64,000 nucleotides of DNA from Sindora glabra (Eukaryota; Streptophyta; Magnoliopsida; Fabales; Fabaceae), in NCBI GenBank assembly GCA_020226215.1, contig CM035232.1, positions 50,654,179-50,718,178 on the forward strand, in the 5' to 3' direction. Shown here in pieces: positions 23,595-35,990 of the stretch. The notes beneath the pieces are model-generated. The model made no database searches, had not been told where the DNA came from, and saw only the letters and a program-made list of their open reading frames with translations. Position 1 is the stretch's first letter; each line of letters starts with the position of its first letter. Both the position numbers and the translations under genes were made by a program.

Positions 23595-23631
23595 ATATTA
23601 TAATTATACGGCAATTTTGATTAGAACATAA

Positions 23632-23800
23632 ACCACGTGGGCATTGCAGTAACGGTCAATCGTATGCTAATTTTTCCACTTTGCTCATAATTTATCTCGC
23701 GACCTCTTCCTTCAGTTATCACCAGAAGAACCGCCTTAATTGCTGGAGTTGCGGCTACAGCATGTAACCAGTGCATCATCCTCATATAAAATATAAAACA
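23632..23800 (+). promoter_or_regulatory. possible promoter-like block (G-box and TATA-like word)
   Basis: A CCACGTGG palindrome (G-box core) at about 23632 is followed by a CG-rich 120 bp and a TATAAAATATAAAA word near 23786. On the minus strand the same bases give a 60-residue open frame with no recognised domain. No gene was found downstream, so this is a weak call based only on short words and base composition. Confidence 0.2.
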
Positions 23801-23950
23801 CACTTAAAAAATAAAATAAAATATTATATTTCTTAATGATAAAATTAAGAAAATGAAAAATTACAAATTTAAATTTTTTATTTTTAATTAATTAGTTATT
23901 AAAATTTTAATTCTTGATATTCTCATCAAGTATGATGAAGCCTGTCTTTA
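23785..23950 (+). repeat. duplicated segment Y, copy 2
   Basis: Direct match to 17345-17494. Here it lies about 1.4 kb before segment X copy 2, whereas in copy 1 it lies directly after X, so the two pieces are in swapped order. Confidence 0.65.
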
Positions 23951-25404
23951 CTTTTTTAAATGAGTCCTGTATTTTTCAGTAGCCCAATTCGTACCTAGTA
24001 GTTTTATAATAATGAACGGTCGCGGTTGGCGGTTCTTGCACGTTTAGAATGTGGACTTTTTGAGTGTTAAAGGAAAGATAGGAGGCGAGAATGTAGACAT
24101 GTTAGGAAGGATTAAAACCAAATCAAAGGTTTTAAATTCCATTACTATATCATAATCGTAATATTTTAGAAGTTTATAATATAATAACTGCATTTTTTAT
24201 ATTTATTTATTATTTTATTAGTCATAATAAAATCGTAATCTCCACTATAACTGCAATTTAAAATCAGATTAAAAAGCAATGTTGCTTCATGTTTCATATA
24301 CAAATTTTGCGTAATTGTCTAGAAACTGCAGTCTACAGAAAACCTCAGCTTTAAACTTTTAAGTGGGACATTATTTTTTTGTGGAGATGGATAGTACTAC
24401 TTATATTTAAATGCAACACGTTCATGGTCTGCGCGCAGTTTGTAAAAAACCTTTTGTAATAATCTTTTTGATATCTTTTTGTTGGAAAGATTTTCACATT
24501 TTGGTAAATGATGATGAAGCAAAAAAGTGTTGTCATGATTCAATTATAAAATAAGTAATAAGATTATGAACTTTTAACTTAAGTGAAAAGGACAAACAAA
24601 TCAAAATAATTAAGAAAGAGGATATACAAACATAAGATTGAACTCTCTTGAATTTACACTCCAAATACATCTAAAAATATTTTTTAATATTTACATTTTT
24701 TGTTCTGACTAATCTTACAAATACTATACTCAATAATCTTTTGAAAATAGTAAAAGTTAATTGTAGAATCTTAAGTAATCAATATATAGAATTACAAATA
24801 CAAAATCTCTTACTCCTCCTTTCCAAATAAATATATTAATATATTGGACAATACAAGTATTTTTAATCTAAAGTTCTTATTAAAGGATAAGTTTAACTTA
24901 TTTATGATATCAATATTATTTATCTAATTTAGTTGCAATCATATCCTTTCAAAATTCAAGTTTAAATAAGATAAAAATAAAAGTATATAATTATCCTACT
25001 TCAAAAAAGTAAGATTTGTGTTGAAATCCCTTCTCTTTTGAATTACTCTTACACAAATAGTTATCATAATTGGTCGTATATATGATAGTGATAAATATTG
25101 TTATTACAAGATACTTATACCATAACACAAAGTCCATTGTTATGTTCTCATTATGTTATACTAGTCTTCTCACATGTGTTCAGGAGCTTTTCTTTTTATT
25201 TAAAATGTTAAAAATAAGATGCATGCTTAAATAATTTTAAGTCGAAGGAAAAAAGGTATACTGTACCAAGTAGTGCTAAGATAATTTAAAATTTTAAAAT
25301 TTATCAATTAATATTTTTAAGTCTTAATTGATACATAACTTGTTCTTACTTGATACTTTTACATGTGAAGAATGATTGAACATTTTCTTTAACTATTAAT
25401 TAGA
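23951..25404. other. intergenic, no gene seen
   Basis: AT-rich with one CG-containing patch at 24015-24060 (CGGTCGCGGTTGGCGG). The frames at 24351-24536 and 25400-25621 on the minus strand are not protein-like. Confidence 0.4.
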
Positions 25405-25718
25405 ATATTGAATTACAATCTTGAATCAATGCTAGTATTGAATATTTTTGCTTGTTTAGTGAAAATATATTTTTCTTTCTAGCCTTTTGTTTTTTTCTTT
25501 TTTTAATTTGTAACAATGGCAGTAATAAGTTCCTTAACTTACGTATATAAAATATTGAATTCAAATTTAATACATAAGAGAGGAGATACTCCAAAAATAA
25601 CAATAAATGCCATTCTACCATGTTTGCTCCTTTAAATCTTTTAATATATGGTTATTCCATTTATATTTTTTTTATTTTCTTACCAAGTATTTTTTTTGGT
25701 AATTTTATACTGATGCTA

Positions 25719-25755
<37 letters not shown>

Positions 25756-26110
25756 TTGAAGCTACATCTTTAATCTAGATACTTTATCGAAGATGATTTC
25801 TTAAAATGGAAAACTATATCATGGTTTTATGGTTTAGTGAATACGATTTTTGTATTTAGTAGTTAGAATTTTGGTTTAGTGATCAGGATTTTAGAATTTA
25901 GTATTTAAGATTTTAAAGTTTAGTATTTAATACTTCTGATTTAATAGGTAAAGTTAAGTGATTAACGGCTAGAAATTAATTTTTAAAAAATTGAATAAGA
26001 ATTTTTTATTAAAATAAAATTAATAAATGGAAGCGTATTAAATAAAAGCATGTTGTTACTGGTGTTTGCATGCAAGAAACTGACATGAGTTGCTGATGCT
26101 AGCTAGCTAT
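25405..26110 (+). repeat. duplicated segment X, copy 2 (empty site for CACTA-1)
   Basis: Bases 25408-25445 match the left flank of CACTA-1 (TTGAATCAATGCTAGTATTGAATAT against TTGAATCAATACTAGCATTGAATAT, each quoted here as one aligned word pair). The next bases, from GTGAAAATATATTTTTC, match its right flank at 16660. So this copy never held, or lost without trace, the 9.2-kb element. A TA microsatellite at 25722-25753 is present here and absent from copy 1. Confidence 0.8.
25722..25753 (+). repeat. (AT)n microsatellite
   Basis: Sixteen uninterrupted AT units. In the paralogous place near 16905 there is only CATATAAT, so the run expanded after duplication. Confidence 0.95.
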
Positions 26111-29100
26111 AGGTTGAAACATTTTTCTTTTTATTTTTAGAAATTGTCAAAATTGATACAATTACACATATAAAGTTGGCAAGTATGGGACAATAAAACT
26201 TGTGTCTTTCTATAAATTTTAATTACGTATTACAAATATACAAAAATATTAAAATTTTATGGTAAAAGTTGCATGGGTCGCAATTTTTTAAAAAAATTAA
26301 ATTTTTCACAAAAAAATCCTTAAATGTAAAAGATAAAATTGCATAAAAATTTAAAAATTAATACCAATACAGTTCCTCTTGTCCCTTGTAGACTTCAGAT
26401 AAAATTAAGTGCTTATCCACCAAACCATAGCAGGATTTTGTAAAACCTCCAGTCCGCTCCATATGTCCCACCTAACATTGGCTCAACGAATACAACGTTA
26501 GGTCTGGAAGCTGAAAAATGCCATTGCATTCAAGATGTTATCCGCAATTGCGGCGACTCGTGGATAAATGTGATCAGTGATGACTCATGAGTCTTGTATC
26601 AATAAATGAATCAATTTATTTATTTATTTTTTGATCTTCCACTCCGATAAAATTCATTTAAAGTCATTGAATTCATATTTTATTGATAAATGAACTTAAA
26701 TAATGTTATATACATGACATTAATGATGCGTAGTTTTATTGCGAGTGTAATTATAATTGCAATTATATTATGATTAATAAAATTAAGAAAAATTATAAAG
26801 AATGAGATTGTCAGGCTTTAAAATTGCAAAGAATTATAGGGCTGGTTTGTTTTAATAAAAGATACACACACACATATATGTTGGTAGTATAACTTTTAAA
26901 TAAAAAATTATAAATAGTATCATGATATTGAAATAAAATAACTTCCACATTAAAATGAAATTTTTAATTTTCCATCATATTTTTCAAATTTCATGTTAAA
27001 TAAATAAAATATTTTTATTTTATTATTTTATGATTATATTTTCATATAGTTTTTTGTGGAAATAAATGTTATGTTGTATATTATAATTCATTCTAATTCT
27101 AATTCTCCGAATATATGCCTATGAATTATTGTATGAGAATTAAGGTAACATCATGTCAAGATTAAGGAATCATTTGATTTATACAAAAAATTGAACTTCT
27201 TTTGAAGTAACTTTCTACATGCATTATTTGGAAAATACTCAAATTGATTTGATTGATATTTAAAAAGTAATATTTTTAAAGAAATAACTTTCTATGTATT
27301 GCTTGATTCAATTTTGAACCTATCAATAATTATTAATAGAATGACTATTATACTCTTAATATTATTATAATGTATATAAAAAAATTTTAATTTTTTTTAG
27401 TTCCTTTTATTTGAAATCATGTATGGAGTATTTTTTTGTATCATAATTTCTATTAACTCATAATTTGATATTTTTTTATCCTTAAAAACTATATTACTCA
27501 TCTACCTTATCATTTCATTTATTCATGTATAAATTATGTTTGTTACATAGTTTGATATTAGTCATATTTTTATAAAATAATTTATCAATTTCCCCATTAA
27601 AATTGTTTACTTCATATTGAAATATAGGATAGAAATTTTCTATTAACAGTTGATGAAATTTAAACTCTAAATTATCTACACAAAATTATAACTTTTATAC
27701 AAATATAATTTTCAAAGTTTTAACCAAAAGTTATAGACTTATTAGTTAAAGATAAATTTTAAAATTTTTTTTGTTGCAACTTTAATAGGTCGAATTACGA
27801 TGTAGTGTGTGTGTGTAAACTATAAGCAATGTCGGTATAAGATTGTAGTATTTTTTTTATAAAAAAATGAGAAAATATAATTTTTTTATTAAACTTGCAA
27901 GCCCTCATAAAAGAATTTCCCAAAAGTAAAAAATAAAAAAATGCATTAAAACATCACAAATTTATAAAGACAAAAATTATTTGTGTATAGGGAGAAATTT
28001 GATGCTATATTACATATAAATTATAACGAGGAACGCATCATTTTAATTTTACATTGAAATCATATTGGATATTAATATTTTTCATTAAATTTACTTTTAA
28101 TTGCAAAGGGTTAAAATTATAGGTGAATAAAGTGTAATTTTTCCTAATATTTATTATTATATTTATAATTTATACTTATAACATAATATTTAAATTTTAT
28201 TTTAATTGATTTTATATAATACTCATTTTATGTATTATATAATCAATAAATAATTATATTTATTATTAATAAATATCTATTATAATTTTTGAATGACGAT
28301 GATAAAAGTTAAAAGTGATCATTTAATAAATTAAATAAGGGTAATTTTGTATTTTTATTTATATAAGATATGAAAAGTTCTTCTCACTCTATTGTGTGTG
28401 GTAAATAATTTCCCATCATTTATGAAAAATGTAATTTCTCTAGAAGTTATACTTCCTCAATTTTAATAATTAGTAATCAACAAAACGATTTAAAAATTTT
28501 CAACTTTTTAGAAAATTGCACTTTTCGTATTATTTTCACGAACTAAAAGAACTCTATTTCTATGAATAGAGGTGAAATTAATTTCAAGGGCTTTGCGCCT
28601 AAATTGTTCAGTAAGTCCGTGGCTTCCCACTTTTAGATTTAACAACCACTTCTCTCAAATCTACAATACAAACCCGAGAATAATTCCCGAAATAGAAATA
28701 GATAAAAGATGATGAAAGAGGAATCACTCACTCTATAATAACACTGTATGTTCTTCTATATTAGAGAATTTCTTTTTGCACTTTAAAATGGGAAAATGTA
28801 GGCTCATGTGTATGTAAATGTAGAAAACTTCTTAAATTAAACAACTACTTAAGTTTAGTCATAAATCCTATTTATTATAAGATTCATACCCATTTATCTT
28901 TATCAAACTTAAATACTACATGTAATCTGATACATCATAGTCACCTTATCTTTAATATAAAATAATAATAACATTAATAATTACTTATACATTAATATAA
29001 AGTCCACGTATAAAATTTCTAATAATAAATGGATTCACAATAGTAATATGGTGTGCAATCTTACAATTGCACCTTGCAATTTATTTAAAAACATGAATTG

Positions 29101-29886
29101 AACTTTTCTATTAAAACACATGAACTCCTAATTACGATTCAATTCCGTTCACATCACTAATATTGCCTCTAACGTTGCAATTACAAACCGCAGATTATTT
29201 TAAACCTTGAAATGTGTCTAATGAAGGATTTTAATGAATTTCCTATCAGGATTCAAGCTAAATCATCTTGCTGCCATTTCACATTTATACGTGTTCATAT
29301 TTGGTTTGATTATTTCCCTTTTTTTCCCCCTAATTATTTGAATGGTTATCCACAAAATACACACATAAGATCAAGGGTTCAAATTTATAACATAAAAAGA
29401 ATAATACCCTTAAAATAATGTTATGTATTATTGTATCATTAAAGGTACTGACATTTGATCTGACTTTTGATGGTGGAGTTGAAGTTTCTCACTCAAACCA
29501 TGAAAGATAGTGATGAAATTGTCGATCATAAAGTTGTGATGGAAGATGTTTCTTATCATTTGTGAACATGATCTTAAATTAGAATTTTGATTCTATTATG
29601 ATTAATAAATAATAAATTTAAAAATAAATGCAAAAAACTGGATATTGAAAGATAAAATTAAAAAAAATTATAATTATGATGTGATCTATAAAAGTAATGT
29701 TACTATTTTTTATCTTAGGATATTACATGTTGGCTTTTTGATATCGATTCGATTGTAAACAAGAATGTGTCATTGTCCATTAATTCATTGATCTATGACT
29801 CAATTAAAATTTTATATAATTTATAGATTGATTCATAATCCATTCATAATAAATAAGGTTTGATCCATTTATTTATAATTTTATAT
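26111..29886. other. AT-rich intergenic stretch, nothing assigned
   Basis: No protein-like frame. A CG-containing patch at 26440-26580 has small inverted words (CCTAACATTG with CAACGTTAGG; TTATCCGC with CGTGGATAA). Another at 28590-28690 (TTTGCGCCTAAATTG, CCGTGGCTTCCC) looks like retrotransposon LTR or leader sequence, but no matching ends were found. A TG microsatellite of about 12 bp lies near 27803. Confidence 0.35.
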
Positions 29887-30024
29887 TGCGAGGATCAAGT
29901 CATGTATCATAGCATTATTTGAGACCAACATGCAAGTTTCCTTCGATCAACATCATAAATTCATCTCCAAGGGATAAGATAGAAGAATGTTGTGAATAGT
30001 TTTTAATTTGTCTTAAGATGAAAC
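29887..30024 (-). repeat. copia-2 3' LTR, piece 1
   Basis: Matches 59406-59545: shared ATCATAGCAT-type words, ATCAACATCAT against ATCAATATCAT, and AGAAGAATGTTGT. It is cut at 30024 by CACTA-2. Confidence 0.8.
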
Positions 30025-31551
30025 CACTAAAAAAAGTCTATATTGGTGATTTTTGTTGTCAATATAAGTCAAAAAGTTGTTGGTATAAGTCCACTCTAAA
30101 GACAAGTCATTAGTATAGGTGTCATTAACATAGAATTGTGCCTGCTGACCCCTACACTAATGACAATTCAAGAGGTCACAATAGAATAGAGCTATACCAA
30201 TGACATTTATCATCAATACATGCTTTAACACAGGTTATCCAACACAAGTTGATATCGACAACAATGTTGTTAGTATAGCTTCTACACTATACCAATGATT
30301 TTTTTTTCTTATGTAGAGTGATTAAATATTTTTAAATTTTTGAAAAATATTACTTATCTAGAGGACATTGCCATTGGTAAGGAGGCTTTAAATTTTTCTT
30401 TTTTTGAAGAATTCCAACATAGACAACATTGTCATTGGTTTTTCTTCAAATAATTTTAAATGGCAAATCATCCAATAATTTTATTTTTTATTTTTATAAT
30501 TTTATTTAAATTTTATATACAATTGTTTGCAATAATAAATGAGATGTACCTCCAATATTTTCCTATAATTAATAATAAATTAAAATTTTTGTTTTAGTAA
30601 GTATAATAATAAATCAAATAGAAAAAATACATAAAATAAAATCATGCATGGTATATAATAAAATATCATCGTGACATCTATAGATAATACTATAGAGTGT
30701 ATATATAATAAAAGAAATTTATGTACAACAAGAAAAGTATATAGAGCAAAATAATCATTAGAATCATTAATGTTCTCATCTAAGTCATGACAAGGATAGT
30801 ATGAGGGAGGAGCTTGTTGGGTCTATAATTAGAACTAGGGAGGGATCTAAAGCTAGACTTGGGACACTATAGGAGTAAATTAACTAGGTATAGACATTGT
30901 AGGCACATGTAGTTAAGGATGAGCTAGTATAGGGGGTAGAGGAATATAGATTCCATGTTGGATGTAAGAATCTAGGAAATTGCATCTATATACGTCCACT
31001 ACTACTTTTGTATTTGTTGTTAAGGAGTGAATTGCTCTTATTGTATTTGAATGAGTTATTGACTTTGGGCAAGCTATTGTTGTATCTCGATAACCAATCC
31101 AGCATCCTATTGTGACCTTATAGGATATCTTGTAGTTGAATTGGAGGTGTTGGGGGTGTCATGTGATGTCCTAGTCAACACACGACTAACTACCTTCCTA
31201 TGCCTTCAATGAGTGCCATTAGCAATGGAAGGCTCATCAATATGCAATGAAGTTGATGATAAGCCAATGGATAATGCACTAACTTGTGCTTGGTGGGTGG
31301 CTAGTTCCATTATCCTTTCCTTAATGTAATTAAATAAATATTAGATAGAATGACTAGAAAGTTTGTCCTAAAATTTCTATAGTTAGAAAATAAGAATAAA
31401 ATTAATTATAAAAACATCCACAGTAGCCTAATGCACTTATTTCCCTAATTAAAATGCATGATGATCTTTAAAATTCTTCGTTATTAGTTATAGCTCACCT
31501 ATGTCCTTATTTCTCTATGCTAGTTTTACCAAAAAAATAAGGTGCATAATA

Positions 31552-31830
31552 TTAATGAAATGTTGAAAGGTTTAGGAATATATGAATGTAGCATTTAACA
31601 TAATTTGTCATATTGGTGTTTTGCAAACATCTTTGATCCATGATAATCATTATAAAGCCTTTTTGCCTTATTTTCCTTATTTTTCTTGGACAACTCTTGC
31701 AAATTGCAAATAAAATAAAATATTTACAATAACAAGAATGAAATATAATCAAATCTTGAAAATGATAACGTTCATTTATAGCTTTATACTTACCATATAC
31801 TTCTAATTGTGAAAGTAATTGCAATATCTC
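31552..31830 (-). pseudogene. CACTA-2 second protein, Transposase_24-like fragment
   Basis: At about 31621-31705 the minus strand reads LQELSKKNKENKAKRLYND, then HGSKMFAKH. This is the K/N-rich stretch and following GSK-F-A motif of the plant Transposase_24 family found with TNP2 in CACTA elements. The longest open frame here (31552-31824) is in a neighbouring frame and is not the coding one. The reading breaks within about 40 residues either side. It matches CACTA-1 at 8880-8990, which confirms the frame. Confidence 0.6.
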
Positions 31831-32989
31831 TCCTAATGCCCCATTAGGATATCTTAGAGGACTACTTGCTTTGTATGTTATAAGTTAAGATTCTCCAACT
31901 AAACCACATGCTCCAAGAACCATTTATAAGGCTCAACTTGTGGGTGCATTACTTATCCATTGCAGTCTATATGACACCTCATGATTTTTAATTCCTTTGC
32001 TAATAGGCCTACAAACATAAAGTGGGACTACATTGAAAAACATGTAACAAGCATGTGATCAATTTGTCAAATAATTTCAATATCAAATAAAAAATAACAA
32101 GGATCATATGTTAAATGATCCTTACATGAACTTCTTATATGACACATCTCTTCAGCACTTAGGGCACCTTACTCTAGCTTTTGTGGAAGAGTTCACAATG
32201 CTTTTTCACTAGTATACCCACATCACAGAGGAAGTAGCTAGAGTTTTCACCCATTACATGCTATATAGCATCCTCCTTAATAAAGCTAACAAGAAAAGGT
32301 TTAGAATCTTATTTTTCAAATTTTTTCATGCACATTTAGGGATTTATTAGGGCCTTGCTTTTTCGTGGAGGCTAGTTTTCAAATATAACATAATGTTAAT
32401 GCCATGGATTTAATGAAAATAAATGCTAAAATAAAAAATAAATTATAATAAATTTTACTTAACTGACATTGTGAATGAATATGAGTGGGCAACATGGTGG
32501 CTTTTTTCCATCATTTCCTTTATAATAGCATGTGTCGACATCAGCCATGATTATCAAGCAAAATGAATGGTAAATATTATTAAAGACATGTAACTTAAAT
32601 AGTCATGATAATTAACATAAAATAAAATTTCTATAATATATCACATTTATATCTTTTCACAATTATGACATCAACCATATTAAAATCTAAACTTGAATCT
32701 AAGTCACTGTTAGTAATAATAGTAGGCTCATCCTTTTAGTCATCAAATTAACCATCATTATCTAAATCTAAAAGCCCCTACTTCATGTAATCATTAACCA
32801 TTTCATCTTTTAAAGGCTATCATCATTTATGAAGTTGTCAACTTTTTCTATAGTAGAACCAATATTCCTAAAATATGAAATAATTTAAGGATTATTATTT
32901 TGATCCTTTAGGTAATTTGGTAGAAATCTCTAAGGTCAACTATAATGGTGAAGTTTACAAAGTTATTGTCTTACAAATATGGCAATCAT

Positions 32990-35900
32990 TATACACTAAC
33001 ATCATCTAAAGAAAGATCTCATATATCATGATAAATAACATTATGCATGACTCTCTAGTTGGGTCTATCGAGAAGATCATCGATATACAAAACTTATTTT
33101 TCTTGAGATGCATGTATAGTAGGGATTATTTTTATACCATTGTGCACTAATAGAGATGCTTATTATGTTCTTGTTAATGATAGTTTTCTTCTTTCTTGTG
33201 TCAATGTTATACTATTTTCATTTGAATGGAATCGTACTATAATTATTTACATGATTTAACACTATGATGTCCTCTAATACATCATAAAATATGTTGTCTT
33301 TAGTCCTAAGGATGAAAATTCCACTATTTCTTGTGTTGTGCTTGGCATCCCAATATGTAATTACAAACCTTACTCCATTTACTATGCAAGTTAAGCATGA
33401 CATAATAATGAAACCTGGACCCAAAGCCAACAATATTAGCTTGTCTATCACTTTCAAGGAATTGTTCTTATATAGGTGGTACATCTATGAAATTTATTTC
33501 ACATAATATTAAAATCAAAATTAATTAGGAAAAATAGATAAGGTTATTATGGATGTGAAAAATGAGACACAATTACCTTAGCATAAAACCACAAAAGGAA
33601 CTTAGGTTTTCTATAGTTAATCAATGTTTGAACCACTATTTATTTCTAGTTCTTTTTGGTGTTCACTATATAACACCCATTATTTAGTCAAATAGAATTA
33701 CTTAGGAGAAAAGATGAATAATTTAAGAGACTTACTTTAGACATTTTTATAGTTCAATACAATTGTTCAGAATGTACCATATGGCAACATCTTGGTCTCT
33801 TATGTCCAAGTGAACAATTTTTTTGATAGGTTAACACTGAGATTTGAACATTGACATAATTACCTTTTTGCTCCAACTTATACTATATCTTAGTTTCAGT
33901 TAAGTAGATTGAATCTAGTTTCCACCCTTTGTAAATACATGAAATAAAATGTTAACACTTCATCTAAAACATATTATTTTGTGATAAAACTTTTAGGTTG
34001 AGAATAGTTCCTGGCATGGTTTTTCAACTTCTTAATGTATCTCTTATACAAGTACATCCATTAAAAATGATCAGGTCTTTAACCATGCTTCTACAAATGA
34101 GTATATCACTAAGTGCACCGTTATGTTAAAGAATGTTAGAGGATATATCCTTTTAAGTTTACATAGAATGATAACAATGTCTTCCTTAGCCTACTTAACA
34201 TTCATCCTATTTAGAGTTTTAGCCCCAATTTAAAAGAAGAAATTTCATAGCTTAATAATCACACATGAAAATTCCTTCAACAAAAATGCTCATATTAAAG
34301 GTGTTAATAATAACTGCATATAATTTGACAATTATATGATTTCAGCTTTTTCATTTTTGGTATCATCATTGGTCACATTCTTCTTAAGATTACTAACAAT
34401 CTCATTAGGCATCCTGACATTTTTTATAAATTGATGAAACCATTGTAGATAATCCTGATTAAATATGTATATAGCATTGTGGTTTCATCGACCTACCCTT
34501 CCTTATATGAATGTAAGTTTGGTCTCATATCCATGTTGACTAATTAAGTCTTGTATTATCTGTATCTTTTAATTCATGCTCAATGTCCAATGATGTGCTT
34601 AAAATATTGTTGCATACATTCTTCTTAACATGCAATACTATCAATATTGTGCTTTAAGTTCATCATAGACTAGTAAGGAAGTATAAAAAATATGCTTTTT
34701 TTACTTCAGTTAAGTTCATTTACACCTCTCTTCCATTTCACTCCACCAAATTGTATATGCTTTCCTAGGAAGTCTCCAACCTAATCTACTTAGTTGGTCT
34801 ATAATCATTTCATTAATAAAGAGTCTTGAGGGGTCTTTCCTCTTAGACTTCTTAATGAACTTTTTTCTTCTTTCTCTATGCATGATTCCTTAGAAGAAAA
34901 TGATAATTACTAATATAAGCTATTTACCCTTAACCCATATTAGTTAGGCATGCTTTGTACCCTTATCCATTCCATCCAAAAAGATTACTCCATATAGGAA
35001 AATTATTTACAGTCTATGATAATGTCACTTGTATCTCGTACATTTTATTAGTATTAGCATTCCAAGTTTTAACTCTCATCTCCCATTGATGTTTCAACTT
35101 TTCTATAAGTAGTCTTAAGAAGATATCATTATCCTTTCTTAGACATTGTGGATAGGTATTAACAAAGCTAACATGAAAAGGAATCCTTCATACAAAGCCA
35201 TAGTGGTGAGTTATAAGGTGGTCATAATTATTGGTCACATGCCCTAGGACAAGCTCATATCACCAAAAGAATTGAATTTATCTACACTCAAACCTAATTT
35301 AATATTTGTTAATTTCAAGGAGAAATCAAGATGCTTCCTATCAAAATCTTAACAAACTTCTCTATTAACAAGATTTTATATAACCTCATCTTCTATTGAT
35401 CATCTTGTATGATGTCATATCATATCTTTTGTAGCATGCATTGATTTGTATAATCATTTCAATTAGGAGGTTAATGAAAATTACTGCAACATTTTATAAG
35501 GCACTTTTTTTCCTTTAATGTTTTTATGAATCTAATGGTTCTCCTTATAGATTGGATACTTCTCTCATGCAACATTTTTTTTCAAAAAAGTGTGCAATCA
35601 TACTTATAAATATGAATTAACTCATATCCCAACCTTAATTGTTAAGTCATTTCTTTGCACCATAATATGATTTCCACAATTTATTTTCCTTGGAAAATGC
35701 TTTAACTTCAAAAGAGAATCAAATGATTTATTACTCTACTTATGTAGCACTTTCAGATGCATAAGCTATGCTAAAAAGTACAAGGATGAAAAGATTATGT
35801 AGTTGGGATACAATTCTACTTCAACTTGTATGAAAAAGTCATCAAAGCTTTCATCATGACAAGTATTCCCCTTAAGACATCCTTATTCTCATCTCCATCA

Positions 35901-35990
35901 TTTCTACTATTTAATTAGCATCAAAAGAGTTGACAAAATCATGTATAATGTTAACCATTTTGTCTACATCATTAGGACATGCTCTATATA
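32990..35990 (-). pseudogene. TNP2-type transposase pseudogene of CACTA-2
   Basis: The best preserved part is 33218-33484, with LALGPGF, CIVNGVRFVI, NTRNSGIFIL and FYDVLEDIIVLNH. This is the pattern of the TNP2 C-terminal DUF4216-type region (VNGVRFHT..., QNSG, FYGVL-DIIEL). Upstream, 35600-35950 matches the N-terminal part seen in CACTA-1. Numerous stops and shifts interrupt it. Its product would have been the endonuclease and strand-transfer protein acting on CACTA termini in the nucleus. No functional copy of this family is visible in the window. Confidence 0.75.

Noticed and set aside
23621..23803. 60-residue minus-strand open frame as a host exon
   Set aside because: No recognisable domain and no clear splice or neighbouring exon; kept only as part of a CG-retaining patch.
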